The translations under genes were made by a program, and so were the position numbers. 64,000 nt of DNA from JBOCEF01 sp047610385 (GTDB taxonomy: Bacteria > Pseudomonadota > Alphaproteobacteria > Rhodobacterales > Rhodobacteraceae). The notes below the pieces were generated by a model that searched no databases, was not told the DNA's origin, and saw only the letters and a list, made by a program, of their open reading frames with translations. Below are positions 44,167 through 52,607 of the stretch, piece after piece; within the stretch, counting starts at the first letter, position 1; each line of letters opens with the position of its first letter. The DNA lies in assembly GCA_047610385.1 (NCBI GenBank), contig JBLGAC010000011.1, positions 23,427-87,426 of the forward strand, in the 5' to 3' direction.

Positions 44167-45021
44167 TCACCCCCCGCGCCCACTTTTTTCAGCGGCCTTG
44201 GCAGCGTCCCAATGCACGTCCATCTCCGCCAACGTCGCGTCCTCAGGGCGCTTGCCCTGCGCCGCAAGCCCGGTTTCCACCGCCCGGAACCGGCGTTCAA
44301 ACTTGGCGTTGCAGCGGCGCAGCGCAGCCTCTGGGTCCAGGCCCAGATGGCGGCCCAAATTGGCCATCACGAACATCAGGTCGCCGAATTCTTCCTCAAC
44401 CGCGTCGGGGGTCAGGGTGTCGCGGGCCTCCACCAATTCGGCGGCCTCCTCAGTGATCTTGTCCAAGACCAGCCCCGCATCGGGCCAATCAAAGCCGACC
44501 CGCGCCGCGCGCGCCTGCAGTTTCATCGCGCGGCTCAGCGCCGGAAGCCCCATGGCCACGCCGTCGATGGCGCTGGTGCGGGTTTCGCCTTTCTCGCTGC
44601 GCTCAGCGGCCTTGATCGCCTCCCAATTCACGGTCTGGGCGTCGGCGGTCATGCCGCCGGGTCGGTCGCCGAACACATGGGGATGGCGGCGCAGCATCTT
44701 GTCGGCGCTGCCGCGGGCGACGTCGTCAAACGCGAAATCGCCAGCTTCTTCGGCCATTTGCGCGTGATAGACCACTTGCAGCAGCAGGTCGCCCAATTCA
44801 TCCCGCAGGTCCGCCATGTCGCCGCGCGCGATGGCGTCGGCGACCTCATGGGCCTCCTCAATGGTGTAGGGCGCGATCGACGCGAAATCCTGTTCGCGGT
44901 CCCAAGGGCAGCCATCGGGTGCGCGCAGGCGGCGCATGATCTCCAGCAACCGGGGCAGGGCGGCGGCGCGGTCATGCACCAGCGTGTCAGAGGTCGCGCG
45001 GTCAGCAGGGGCGTCGGTCAT
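44167..45021 (-). CDS. mazG: nucleoside triphosphate pyrophosphohydrolase MazG
   Basis: A 284-residue protein with two tandem MazG domains. The first starts LLEIMRRLRAPDGCPWDREQ and has TIEEAHEVADAI and DELGDLLLQ. The second has ITEEAAELVEA and EEEFGDLMF. The paired acidic motifs bind Mg and the NTP. It cleaves (d)NTPs to NMP and pyrophosphate, cleaning the nucleotide pool. Transcribed divergently from the methyltransferase gene at 45148. Confidence 0.94.
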   Translation of the reverse strand: MTDAPADRATSDTLVHDRAAALPRLLEIMRRLRAPDGCPWDREQDFASIAPYTIEEAHEVADAIARGDMADLRDELGDLLLQVVYHAQMAEEAGDFAFDDVARGSADKMLRRHPHVFGDRPGGMTADAQTVNWEAIKAAERSEKGETRTSAIDGVAMGLPALSRAMKLQARAARVGFDWPDAGLVLDKITEEAAELVEARDTLTPDAVEEEFGDLMFVMANLGRHLGLDPEAALRRCNAKFERRFRAVETGLAAQGKRPEDATLAEMDVHWDAAKAAEKSGRGG

Positions 45022-45147
45022 TTATATGCTCCGTTTCGCAAATCAGGCGGGCGCAGCATCAGCGCCGCAGGCCGCGGGCGCAAGCCGCGGTTTCCCCGCG
45101 CGCGAATAGCAGCTACAGGGTGGGGAAATTCGATAGGAAAACACCCA

Positions 45148-46392
45148 ATGACCGATCACCCTGACGACGACCTGCCCGAAGATGACGACGCCCCCGCAGG
45201 ATCGGGATCCGGGCGCCCGGTGATCCGCCTGCGGCCCAAGCAAGGGCGCAGGCTGCGCGGCGGCGCGCCCTGGATCTGGCATGATGAACTGGTGCTGGAC
45301 CGGCGCACCAAGAACATCGCGCCCGGCACATTGGCCGAATTGCAGGATTCCGACCGTGAAACCATTGGCCTCGTCGCCGCCAATGTCGGCGCGACCCTGG
45401 CCGCGCGCCTGCTGGACAGCGATCCCGCGGCTGAGATCGACCGCGCCTGGATCCATGCCAAGCTGACAGCGGCCCACGCGCTGCGAAGCCGCATCTATGA
45501 CGCGCCCTTCTATCGCCTGATCCATGCTGAGGGCGACGGCCTGCCCGGCGTGGTCATCGACCGTTTCGGCGATGCAGCCGTGATCCAGCCCAATGCGGCC
45601 TGGGCCGACCAGCGCATCGACGATTTCGCCGCCGCCCTGCGCGACGTGACTGGCGTGACCAATATTGTCATGAACGGCACGTCGCGCGTGCGCCACCTTG
45701 AAGGTTTGGCCGAAGAAACCCGCATCCTGTCGGGCGCCCTTGATGGTCCGATCGAAGTTCCGATGAATGGCGCGCTGTATCTCGCTGATCTTGAGGGCGG
45801 GCAGAAAACTGGCCTGTTCTATGATCAGCGCCCGAACCACGCTTTTGTTGCCAGTCTGGCCAAGGGCGCGCGGGTGCTTGATGTGTTCAGCCATGTTGGC
45901 GGCTTTTCACTGGCCGCGTTGGCGAACGGCGCGGCTGAGGCGTTCGCCGTCGACGGCTCTGCCCCCGCGCTGGCACTGGCCGAACAGGCCGCCGCGCGCA
46001 TGGGTGTGTCGGACCGGTTCACCGCCCGCAAATCGGACGCGTTCGATGCCCTGCGCATCCTGCATGAAGAAGGTGAGACCTTCGACATCGTGGTGTGCGA
46101 CCCCCCGTCCTTTGCCCCGTCGCGCCAGGCGCTGCAGAACGGTCTGCGCGCTTATGAAAAAACCGCCCGCAATGCCGCCAAGCTGGTCAATCCCGGCGGG
46201 TTCTTGGTGCTGTGCTCATGCTCTGGCGCGGTGACACCTGAGGCGTTCCATGGTGCGTCTGCCGCCGGCATCCGCCATGCGAATCGCGATGCGGCGCTGA
46301 TCTTTTCGGGCCGCGCCGGGCCGGATCATCCGGTCCACACCGCGCTGCCGGAAACCTCCTACCTCAAAGCCTTCGTCTACCGGCTGCTGTGA
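45148..46392 (+). CDS. class I SAM-dependent rRNA methyltransferase, RlmI-like
   Basis: A 414-residue protein of the RlmI/RlmK-type family that methylates a cytosine of 23S rRNA. It has an N-terminal PUA-like domain (VIRLRPKQGRRLRGGAPWIWHDE..., about 25-100), then a middle domain (YRLIHAEGDGLPGVVIDRFG). The Rossmann methyltransferase domain has the SAM motif VLDVFSHVGGFSLAAL and the catalytic-loop motif CDPPSFAPS. The ATG at 45148 is behind AGGAAAA; the frame runs open far upstream only because it is antisense to mazG. Exact target base inferred from the family. Confidence 0.9.
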   Translation: MTDHPDDDLPEDDDAPAGSGSGRPVIRLRPKQGRRLRGGAPWIWHDELVLDRRTKNIAPGTLAELQDSDRETIGLVAANVGATLAARLLDSDPAAEIDRAWIHAKLTAAHALRSRIYDAPFYRLIHAEGDGLPGVVIDRFGDAAVIQPNAAWADQRIDDFAAALRDVTGVTNIVMNGTSRVRHLEGLAEETRILSGALDGPIEVPMNGALYLADLEGGQKTGLFYDQRPNHAFVASLAKGARVLDVFSHVGGFSLAALANGAAEAFAVDGSAPALALAEQAAARMGVSDRFTARKSDAFDALRILHEEGETFDIVVCDPPSFAPSRQALQNGLRAYEKTARNAAKLVNPGGFLVLCSCSGAVTPEAFHGASAAGIRHANRDAALIFSGRAGPDHPVHTALPETSYLKAFVYRLL

Positions 46393-46946
46393 CCGCGCAG
46401 CGGGCCTTTCTTGATGCCTGCGTGCTCTATCCCCCCGTGGTGCGTGGCTGCTTGCTGCATGCCGCCGCCGCGGGGCTGATCGATCCCTTATGGTCCCCGA
46501 GGGTGCTTGAAGAATGGGCCCGCGCCGCCTTGCGCGAACGCGGGCCTGCCGGGGCGGATGCGGCGCGCGCCGAAGGGGCGGCCATGAATGCGCGCTGGCC
46601 CGGCGCGCTGCATCGCCCTGACCCCGACGCGTTGCAGCAGCTTGATCTGCCCGACGCCGATGACGTGCATGTGCTGGCCGCCGCCATGGCCGGGGGCGCC
46701 GATCTGCTGATCACCTTCAACCTGCGTGATTTTCCGGCGCGCAAGCTGCGCGATCTGGGCGTGACCCCGATCGGCCCCGACGCGCTGTTGTGGGAACTGG
46801 CGGGCCGCGCGCCTGACGCAATCAGCACCGCGATCACCCGCGCGCTGGTGCCGCTTGCCTCAACCGACCCGCCGATGCGCATCCTCAAGCGTGCGGACCT
46901 GCCGCGCCTCGCCAAGCTGGTGAAGACCGGAGAGCTTGCGCCCTAG
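46389..46946 (+). CDS. PIN-domain protein (RSP_2958-like)
   Basis: A 185-residue PIN-domain protein, a predicted Mg-dependent ribonuclease. The first acidic residue is in AFLDACVLYPP, the second pair in LPDADDVHVLAAAM, and the last in TFNLRDFP. The C-terminal ~45 residues form a helical extension. A GTG start overlaps the methyltransferase stop by four bases, so expression is coupled to an rRNA-modification gene. No antitoxin gene is beside it; this PIN group is often found alone, so a toxin role should not be assumed. Confidence 0.8.
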   Translation: MTAQRAFLDACVLYPPVVRGCLLHAAAAGLIDPLWSPRVLEEWARAALRERGPAGADAARAEGAAMNARWPGALHRPDPDALQQLDLPDADDVHVLAAAMAGGADLLITFNLRDFPARKLRDLGVTPIGPDALLWELAGRAPDAISTAITRALVPLASTDPPMRILKRADLPRLAKLVKTGELAP

Positions 46947-47629
46947 CTGGCAGTGCGATTCCAGTCTTCATGCAGCGTGTCGATGGCGTTCACCCGCTGT
47001 TTGATCGCTGGATGGCTCATCAACCAAGCGGCGCCGCCTTGGCCCGGGTTCATCTTTTCCAACTTGCGCAGCAGGCTGGTCTGCGCGGCCGGGTCAACCC
47101 GGGCGCGGCGCATCAGGGCGGCGGCATAGGCGTCGGCCTCAAATTCGTCCCGGCGGCTCAGCCGTGCGGCAAGCAGACTGATCAGCATGTTCGCGATCCA
47201 CACGCCCACACCCGGAATAAAGCGGTTGAGCACCATCGACAGCGCCACCCGCGCCGCGTTCTGCCCGGTCCAATCCATCATGCGGCGTTTGGAATGGCCC
47301 AGCGCCACGTGCCCAAGCTCATGCGCGATGATCGACCCGACCTCATCGGCGCTGATCTCGCCGCGGCGATACCGGTCCACAACGCCGCTGGTGATGAAAA
47401 TCCGGCCATCTGGCGCCGCCAGCCCGTTGAATGCATCCATCTGCACCACGTTCGCGCGCAGATGCGGCAGATCCACGGCGCGTCCCAGCCGCTTTGTCAC
47501 CGCCTCTAATGTCGGATCGTCGAGCGGTGTGGACGTCGCGTCCAGCTCGCGCTTCGTCCGCCGCGCGGAGAAACGCCATTGCAGCAGCGCAAACGCGATG
47601 ATCAGCAGGATTGGCAAAGCTCTCAGCAT
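46943..47629 (-). CDS. M48-family metalloprotease, membrane anchored
   Basis: A 228-residue zinc protease with an N-terminal hydrophobic anchor (about 3-20) and the motif HELGHVALGH (His103, Glu104, His107). The downstream Glu ligand is in RRDEFEADAYA. The sequence DGRIFITSGVVDRY is typical of the HtpX/Oma1-like group acting on misfolded membrane or periplasmic proteins. The start at 47629 follows GGGGAGA. It converges with the PIN gene (four-base overlap of ends) and is divergent from the TetR gene. Confidence 0.9.
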   Translation of the reverse strand: MLRALPILLIIAFALLQWRFSARRTKRELDATSTPLDDPTLEAVTKRLGRAVDLPHLRANVVQMDAFNGLAAPDGRIFITSGVVDRYRRGEISADEVGSIIAHELGHVALGHSKRRMMDWTGQNAARVALSMVLNRFIPGVGVWIANMLISLLAARLSRRDEFEADAYAAALMRRARVDPAAQTSLLRKLEKMNPGQGGAAWLMSHPAIKQRVNAIDTLHEDWNRTAS

Positions 47630-47789
47630 CGTCTCTCCCCAAAGGCGGCGCGCGGCCTGTCGTATAACACGCCTTAAACATAGGTCACTGTGGCTTCGGC
47701 GCCATGGGCCTTGCGCGCCAAGGCCGCTTTGGCTGATGCTTGACCCCGACAGGTGGCAGGCGGCAGGCAGAAGGCAGAAGGCGTGGACG

Positions 47790-48479
47790 ATGAGCACTGA
47801 GGCCCCGGGCGATCCGGCACATGACAAAGCGCATGACAAGGCGCGCGCGCCATCGCGGCGCATGCGGCAGGTTGATTGGCTCGATCTGGGCCTGCGGCAG
47901 TTGGCAGAGGCTGGCCCCGCGCGCATGGGCATTGACCAGATGTGCCGCGCCGCCGGGCGAACCCGTGGGTCATTCTACCACCATTTCGACGACCACGACG
48001 CCTTCATCGACGCCATGCTGGTCCGCTGGGCGGAGCGTCAGACCATGTCCGTAATCGCTGAGGTCGAAGCCGCCCCGCCCGCGGAGCGTCCGGGGATGTT
48101 GGTGCTGGCGTCACTGAAAATGGACAATCGGCTTGATGGCGCGCTCAGGGCGTTTGCGCGCACACACAAAGGCGCGGCATTGCGAATCGCCGATGTGGAT
48201 GCCGCGCGGGTCGGGTATCTCGAACGGCTTTACCGCGACGTGTCCGGGTTGACTGTGGGCACAGCGCGCAGTCTGGCGCGGCTTGAATACGCCGCCTTCA
48301 TCGGCGGTCTGGTGATCTGGCCCAATGTTGACCGGGTGGAGCACCGCGCCTATGCCAACCGGTTCCAAAAGCTCGCGCGGCTCGCTGCCGCGTCGAAGCT
48401 GAAGTTTGAGGCTGAGGATCGCGTCGATGACCGCGCCGCCCACGGTGATGACCGCGCCGCCCACGGTGATGCGGATTAA
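47790..48479 (+). CDS. TetR-family regulator with duplicated C-terminal tail
   Basis: A 229-residue TetR-like protein. The DNA-binding domain (about 28-78) includes GPARMGIDQMCRAAGRTRGSFYHHFDD, with the family's signature SFYHHF. The ligand domain is diverged, as usual. The last residues contain two copies of DDRAAHG from a 21-base tandem duplication in the DNA. The ATG at 47790 gives a long, charged N-terminal arm. Divergent from the M48 protease gene, whose control it may share; its target is otherwise unknown. Confidence 0.85.
   Translation: MSTEAPGDPAHDKAHDKARAPSRRMRQVDWLDLGLRQLAEAGPARMGIDQMCRAAGRTRGSFYHHFDDHDAFIDAMLVRWAERQTMSVIAEVEAAPPAERPGMLVLASLKMDNRLDGALRAFARTHKGAALRIADVDAARVGYLERLYRDVSGLTVGTARSLARLEYAAFIGGLVIWPNVDRVEHRAYANRFQKLARLAAASKLKFEAEDRVDDRAAHGDDRAAHGDAD
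48426..48467. repeat. 21-base tandem duplication at the end of the TetR gene
   Basis: Two exact head-to-tail copies of a 21-base unit beginning GATGACCGCG. The duplication keeps the frame and adds seven residues just before the stop, suggesting a recent slippage event. Confidence 0.9.
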
Positions 48480-48648
48480 CGCAGGCCAGATGTCATCCGC
48501 AGGCCGATGCCCCCGAAGGCTGCCTGTGATGGCGCATGGGCGCCGGCAGGTCACCGCAGCGTCATGATTGTTGGGTTTATCCGCCTGAACACCGGGGCAA
48601 CCATGACACCGACAACACTTCGTGCTTTCCCTGCACGGCGCGCGCCTG

Positions 48649-48654
48649 TATAAA
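48649..48654 (+). promoter_or_regulatory. candidate -10 element for the leu leader transcript
   Basis: TATAAA (inside TGTATAAAAAT) lies eight bases before the ATG of the leader peptide. A recognisable -35 is weak (TTTCCC at 48626). The close spacing implies a transcript starting at, or within a few bases of, the leader start codon. Confidence 0.5.
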
Positions 48655-48662
48655 AATCTGAC

Positions 48663-48767
48663 ATGACGCAAAATGCACGCATTCAGGCCCTCGTGGCCCC
48701 TCAGTCCCCGGCCCTTTCGGCTGGCGTGGACCTGCGCGCGCTTCTGTTGCTCCTTAGCCGCCCCTGA
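48663..48767 (+). CDS. leucine-rich leader peptide upstream of leuA
   Basis: A 34-codon frame starting ATG at 48663 and stopping at 48765. It encodes five consecutive leucines (CTT CTG TTG CTC CTT, 48741-48755) shortly before its end, RALLLLLSRP. Its stop lies inside the 5' arm of a strong stem, and leuA begins 81 bases later. This is the arrangement of a transcription-attenuation leader: ribosomes stalling at leucine codons under leucine shortage would alter the downstream RNA fold. The frame has no strong ribosome site, consistent with a leaderless or near-leaderless message, as known for the trp leader of Sinorhizobium. The call rests on sequence pattern and position. Confidence 0.8.
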   Translation: MTQNARIQALVAPQSPALSAGVDLRALLLLLSRP

Positions 48768-48800
48768 GCGTGCCGGGTCTTCGGTGCGCGCGCTCAGGGG
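48761..48800 (+). promoter_or_regulatory. attenuator-type stem in the leuA leader
   Basis: CCCCTGAGCG (48761-48770) pairs perfectly with CGCTCAGGGG (48791-48800), with a small inner stem. The 3' arm can instead pair with the CCTG and CGCGCGC of 48731-48741, just before the leucine codons, giving mutually exclusive folds. The stem is not followed by a clear U-run, so the stopping mechanism may not be a standard intrinsic terminator. Confidence 0.65.
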
Positions 48801-48848
48801 AATGCTACTCTCTCGCGCCGGACCACACCCGGACCTAAGGAAAAGCCC

Positions 48849-50411
48849 ATGACCACCGACATCTCTGCGTCCGACAAGGACCGCGTTCTGATCTTTGACA
48901 CCACCCTGCGCGATGGCGAACAGTCGCCCGGCGCCACCATGACCCATGAGGAAAAGCTGGAAATCGCAGCACTTCTCGACGACATGGGCGTGGACATCAT
49001 CGAGGCGGGCTTTCCCATCGCCTCCGAAGGTGATTTCCGCGCGGTGAGCGAGATCGCCAAAGTGACCAAGCGCGCCTCAATCTGCGGCCTGTCGCGCGCC
49101 AACATCAAAGACATTGACCGCGCGTGGGAAGCGGTGCGGCACGCCAAGCGCCCGCGCATCCACACGTTCATCGGCACCTCGGCGCTGCACCGCGCGATCC
49201 CGAACCTGACCATGGATGAGATGGCGGAGCGCATCCACCAGACAGTCACCCATGCCCGGAACCTGTGCCCCGATGTGCAGTGGTCGCCCATGGACGCAAC
49301 CCGCACTGAGCACGACTATCTGTGCCGCACGGTGGAAATCGCGATCAAGGCGGGCGCCACCACCATCAACATCCCCGACACGGTCGGCTACACCGCGCCG
49401 CGCGAAAGCGCTGCGCTGATCCGGATGCTGCTGGAAAGGGTGCCCGGCGCGGATGAGGTTATCTTCTCAACCCATTGTCACAATGATCTGGGCATGGCGA
49501 CGGCGAACTCGCTGGCCGCGGTAGAGGCTGGTGCCCGCCAGATCGAATGCACCATCAACGGGCTGGGGGAACGCGCAGGCAACACCGCGCTTGAAGAAGT
49601 CGTGATGGCCCTGAAAGTGCGCCACGACATCATGCCTTTCAACACCGGGGTCGACACCACCAAGATCATGAACATCTCCCGCCGGGTGGCGGCGGTGTCG
49701 GGCTTTGCGGTGCAATTCAACAAGGCGATCGTTGGCAAGAACGCCTTTGCGCATGAAAGCGGCATCCATCAGGATGGCATGCTCAAGAACGCCGAGACCT
49801 TTGAGATCATGCGCCCCACCGATGTCGGTCTGGCTGAGACCAACATTGTGATGGGCAAGCATTCGGGCCGCGCGGCGCTGCGGTCAAAATTCAAGGACCT
49901 CGGTGTGGTGCTGGGCGACAACCAGCTGAACGACGCCTTCGTGCGGTTCAAGGATCTGGCCGACCGCAAAAAAGAAGTCTACGACGATGACATCCTCGCG
50001 CTGGTAACCGACACCGGTGCGGGAAGCGTGGATGAAAGGATCACCGTCAAGGATCTGGTGGTGACCTGCGGCACCCAGCGCCCAATGGCAGTGCTGACGC
50101 TGGTGATTGATGGCACGGCAAAAACCGCCACCGCCACCGGCGACGGGCCGGTGGACAGCTGCTTCAACGCGGTCAAGACACTGGTGCCCCATAATGGAAC
50201 CTTGCAGCTGTTCCAGGTCCATGCGGTGACTGAAGGCACCGACGCACAGGCCACCGTGTCGGTGCGTCTGGAAGAAGACGGCAAGATCGCCACTGCCCAG
50301 TCGTCGCACACCGACACCATTCTGGCGGCGACCAAGGCCTATGTGCGGGCGATCAACCGCCTGATCGTCCGGCGCCAGAAAACTGCGCCTGCGGCAATCG
50401 CCAGCGAATGA
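48849..50411 (+). CDS. leuA: 2-isopropylmalate synthase
   Basis: A 520-residue LeuA, first committed step of leucine synthesis (acetyl-CoA plus 2-oxoisovalerate). The catalytic TIM barrel has FDTTLRDGEQSPG (16-28) and the metal motif STHCHNDLGMA (about 207-217), then GERAGNTALEEV. The C-terminal regulatory domain (about 390-500) is where leucine binds for feedback inhibition. The ATG at 48849 follows AAGGAAAA. It stands alone, with a leader peptide before and a terminator after. Confidence 0.97.
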   Translation: MTTDISASDKDRVLIFDTTLRDGEQSPGATMTHEEKLEIAALLDDMGVDIIEAGFPIASEGDFRAVSEIAKVTKRASICGLSRANIKDIDRAWEAVRHAKRPRIHTFIGTSALHRAIPNLTMDEMAERIHQTVTHARNLCPDVQWSPMDATRTEHDYLCRTVEIAIKAGATTINIPDTVGYTAPRESAALIRMLLERVPGADEVIFSTHCHNDLGMATANSLAAVEAGARQIECTINGLGERAGNTALEEVVMALKVRHDIMPFNTGVDTTKIMNISRRVAAVSGFAVQFNKAIVGKNAFAHESGIHQDGMLKNAETFEIMRPTDVGLAETNIVMGKHSGRAALRSKFKDLGVVLGDNQLNDAFVRFKDLADRKKEVYDDDILALVTDTGAGSVDERITVKDLVVTCGTQRPMAVLTLVIDGTAKTATATGDGPVDSCFNAVKTLVPHNGTLQLFQVHAVTEGTDAQATVSVRLEEDGKIATAQSSHTDTILAATKAYVRAINRLIVRRQKTAPAAIASE

Positions 50412-50420
50412 TCCGGCCCA

Positions 50421-50452
50421 TGTGGCGCGCCCTGCCGGGCGCGCCACATTTT
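50421..50452 (+). terminator. terminator of leuA
   Basis: A perfect 12-base-pair stem TGTGGCGCGCCC / GGGCGCGCCACA with a four-base loop and TTTT, nine bases after the leuA stop. Confidence 0.95.
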
Positions 50453-50642
50453 AGCAAAATCCCCACAAAATACGCTCGAATTCGCTGTCGCCCCTTCAGA
50501 ACAAGTTTACCGCTTTGCGGCTAACTGACTGGGTAATGAGTCGAGATTCCGCCTGCCGCGCTCCCTCGTCGGGATCGTATGCGGCCGACGGATGTAGCGT
50601 AATTTTCTGCGTGCGCGATATGCATGCAAGCGTGGTGAGGCT

Positions 50643-51092
50643 ATGGCGAGGCGTGGCGCGAAAGCGCGTATCCCGATGTTCCAGCGGCGAACTGCATGGG
50701 CCTGCGCCCGGCTCTCGCAAGGCAGCGTGGATGAACGGGGGTCCACCACCGTTGAATTTGTCCTGTGGCTGCCGTTCTTCTTTACCCTTCTTGCCGCAAT
50801 CACCGACCTGTCCTTCATCTTCACCACCAATGCCAGCATGTGGGACACCGCGCGCGACACCGCGCGCCGCCTTGCGCTGCATCAGGTCACGGTCGAACAG
50901 GCTAGGGCCTTCGCGCTCACGGCCCTCGCGCTTGGGGATCCGGCGCAATATGCGGTCAACATCCTTGATGGCGACGACGTGGTGGTGGAGATCACGACCT
51001 CTATCGGCGACGCGTCAGTGTTTGGCGTCTATGGCGCGCTGATGCCGGGCGATCTGATCGCCAAGGTCACCATGATGCGGGAACCGTTGTGA
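50643..51092 (+). CDS. TadE-like pseudopilin
   Basis: A 149-residue protein of the TadE family. A basic cytoplasmic leader (about 33 residues) ends at a prepilin-peptidase-like site, DERG|STTVEF, followed by the hydrophobic helix VLWLPFFFTLLAAITDLSFIF. These proteins are processed by TadV/CpaA and help assemble Flp/Tad pili. The ATG at 50643 follows GGTGAGG; a later ATG at 50676 is possible. Its stop overlaps the start of the next gene. The rest of a tad locus is not in the window. Confidence 0.82.
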   Translation: MARRGAKARIPMFQRRTAWACARLSQGSVDERGSTTVEFVLWLPFFFTLLAAITDLSFIFTTNASMWDTARDTARRLALHQVTVEQARAFALTALALGDPAQYAVNILDGDDVVVEITTSIGDASVFGVYGALMPGDLIAKVTMMREPL

Positions 51093-52504
51093 TGGCGGGG
51101 CAGGCGAAGACGCCGCTTGGCGCATTGGTCGACCAACGGGGGGGCATGACCATCTGGATGCTGGTCTGGCTGATCGGGACCATGGCGCTGGGGGGCTTTG
51201 CGGTCGACACTTCAAAGGCGTGGCGGATGAAAACCATGCTGCGCGCGGCCGCGGATGCATCCTCGCACGCGGCGATTCAGGCGGCGATGGCAGGCAACGA
51301 CCCAGTTGAGGCCGCGCGCCATTACGCCGAACTGAACCTGCCCGCCGAATTCATGGGCGACATTTTGCACGCCGCGGATGTGGAACTGGGCGCATGGGAT
51401 CCGCAGGGCGGCGGCTTTGTGGCCGATGAGACATCTTCGGCCGCCGTGCGGGTCACAGTCTACCGCGCCGCGCGCAACGCCAACGCCGAACCGACGACGC
51501 TGTTGAACATCATCGGGTTCAGGGGCTGGGATCTGTCAATGCAAAGCGTGGCCAGCACCTATGACGCCTTCGCCTATGCGCCCGACATGGGCGACACCTG
51601 CCTGACCAAAGGCATCGTCGCGCGCGGCACTGTATCGGTGACGTCGAACAGCACGTTCTCAGACGTGTGCGTGCATGGTGAGGAAGGCTTCGTCTTCAAC
51701 AACAACAATGTTTATGAGCCTGGGACCCAGATCTCAATGCCCGACCTCGCGGGTATGTTGAACCATGGCAAGACCTACAACGCCAACAAGAACACCGGCC
51801 TCAACGCCGCGTTGGTTGAGACGTCGATCGACCCGGTGCTGGTGGACAAGACTGACGCGCTGACCCTCTTTCTTGCACTGGGCGCGCAGGTGACAGAGGC
51901 CGCGTATTTCGTGCCGGCGCTGCTGCTGGATGGTGATCATCTTTATGTGCATTGCGCTGCGCCGGGTGCGATCACCATGCCCACGGGCCGGTTGCAGGAT
52001 CTGACCCTCACCACCAATTGCGCGATCAATTTTTCCAGGGGCGGTGAATTCGTGAATGCCATCATCGCAACCACCATGAACGCGGGCGGCGACGATGACG
52101 TGTTCCAGACCTATGCAGCGCAGACCCATGTCACCGCCGCCATGGCCCATGCGCTGCTGATGGCCGGCCGTGCGGCTGAGGATCTGGACCCGAGGCTGAG
52201 CGACGGCACAGGGATCAACGGCGCATCCGAGGTGTCGATGGGCGAGGCGGACGCCTGCGCCAATGGCGGCGGATCGCTGCTGATCGCCGACGGGCATATG
52301 CACATTGCGGCCAAGATGGGGATCTACGGGTCCACGATGATCGCCAGCGGTGACATCGACATGGCCGCCCAGACCGCGGGCGTCGAAGGCATGGCGATCC
52401 AGGCGGGCGGTGATGTGGACCTGCCCGCGCAGCAGACCTTTATCGGCTGCAACGGCACAGACTGGCGCATTGCGGTGAAACAAAGGGTGCGGTTTTTGAA
52501 CTGA
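51092..52504 (+). CDS. TadG-like pilus assembly protein
   Basis: A 470-residue protein with a Tad-type N-terminal segment: QRGGMTIWMLVWLIGTMALGGFAVDTSKAWRMKTMLRAAADASSHAAIQAA. This is one membrane helix followed by the family's DxxxAxxxxxxLQxAADAA-like pattern. The long exported part (about 130-470) is Asn/Gly/Ala-rich with a few cysteines and no recognised domain. It overlaps tadE by one base (TGATG). Together they probably contribute to Tad pilus assembly at the cell surface. Confidence 0.78.
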   Translation: MAGQAKTPLGALVDQRGGMTIWMLVWLIGTMALGGFAVDTSKAWRMKTMLRAAADASSHAAIQAAMAGNDPVEAARHYAELNLPAEFMGDILHAADVELGAWDPQGGGFVADETSSAAVRVTVYRAARNANAEPTTLLNIIGFRGWDLSMQSVASTYDAFAYAPDMGDTCLTKGIVARGTVSVTSNSTFSDVCVHGEEGFVFNNNNVYEPGTQISMPDLAGMLNHGKTYNANKNTGLNAALVETSIDPVLVDKTDALTLFLALGAQVTEAAYFVPALLLDGDHLYVHCAAPGAITMPTGRLQDLTLTTNCAINFSRGGEFVNAIIATTMNAGGDDDVFQTYAAQTHVTAAMAHALLMAGRAAEDLDPRLSDGTGINGASEVSMGEADACANGGGSLLIADGHMHIAAKMGIYGSTMIASGDIDMAAQTAGVEGMAIQAGGDVDLPAQQTFIGCNGTDWRIAVKQRVRFLN

Positions 52505-52538
52505 CGCGCCCGGCCCAGCCCCCACCCGCAGCACTAAA

Positions 52539-52571
52539 AAAGGCCCACCGAGGGTGTCCCGGTGGGCCTTT
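52539..52571. terminator. bidirectional terminator between tadG-like gene and dksA
   Basis: A 12-base-pair stem AAAGGCCCACCG / CGGTGGGCCTTT with an A-run before and T residues after, between converging genes. Confidence 0.9.
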
Positions 52572-52607
52572 CATCTTGTGCGCGGACCCGCCAAAACGGG
52601 GCCGGGA

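Noticed and set aside
44146..45147. Long open frame on the plus strand fused to the methyltransferase gene
   Set aside because: It is antisense to mazG throughout. Stop-free antisense frames are expected at this GC content, and the translation has no family resemblance; the methyltransferase starts at 45148.
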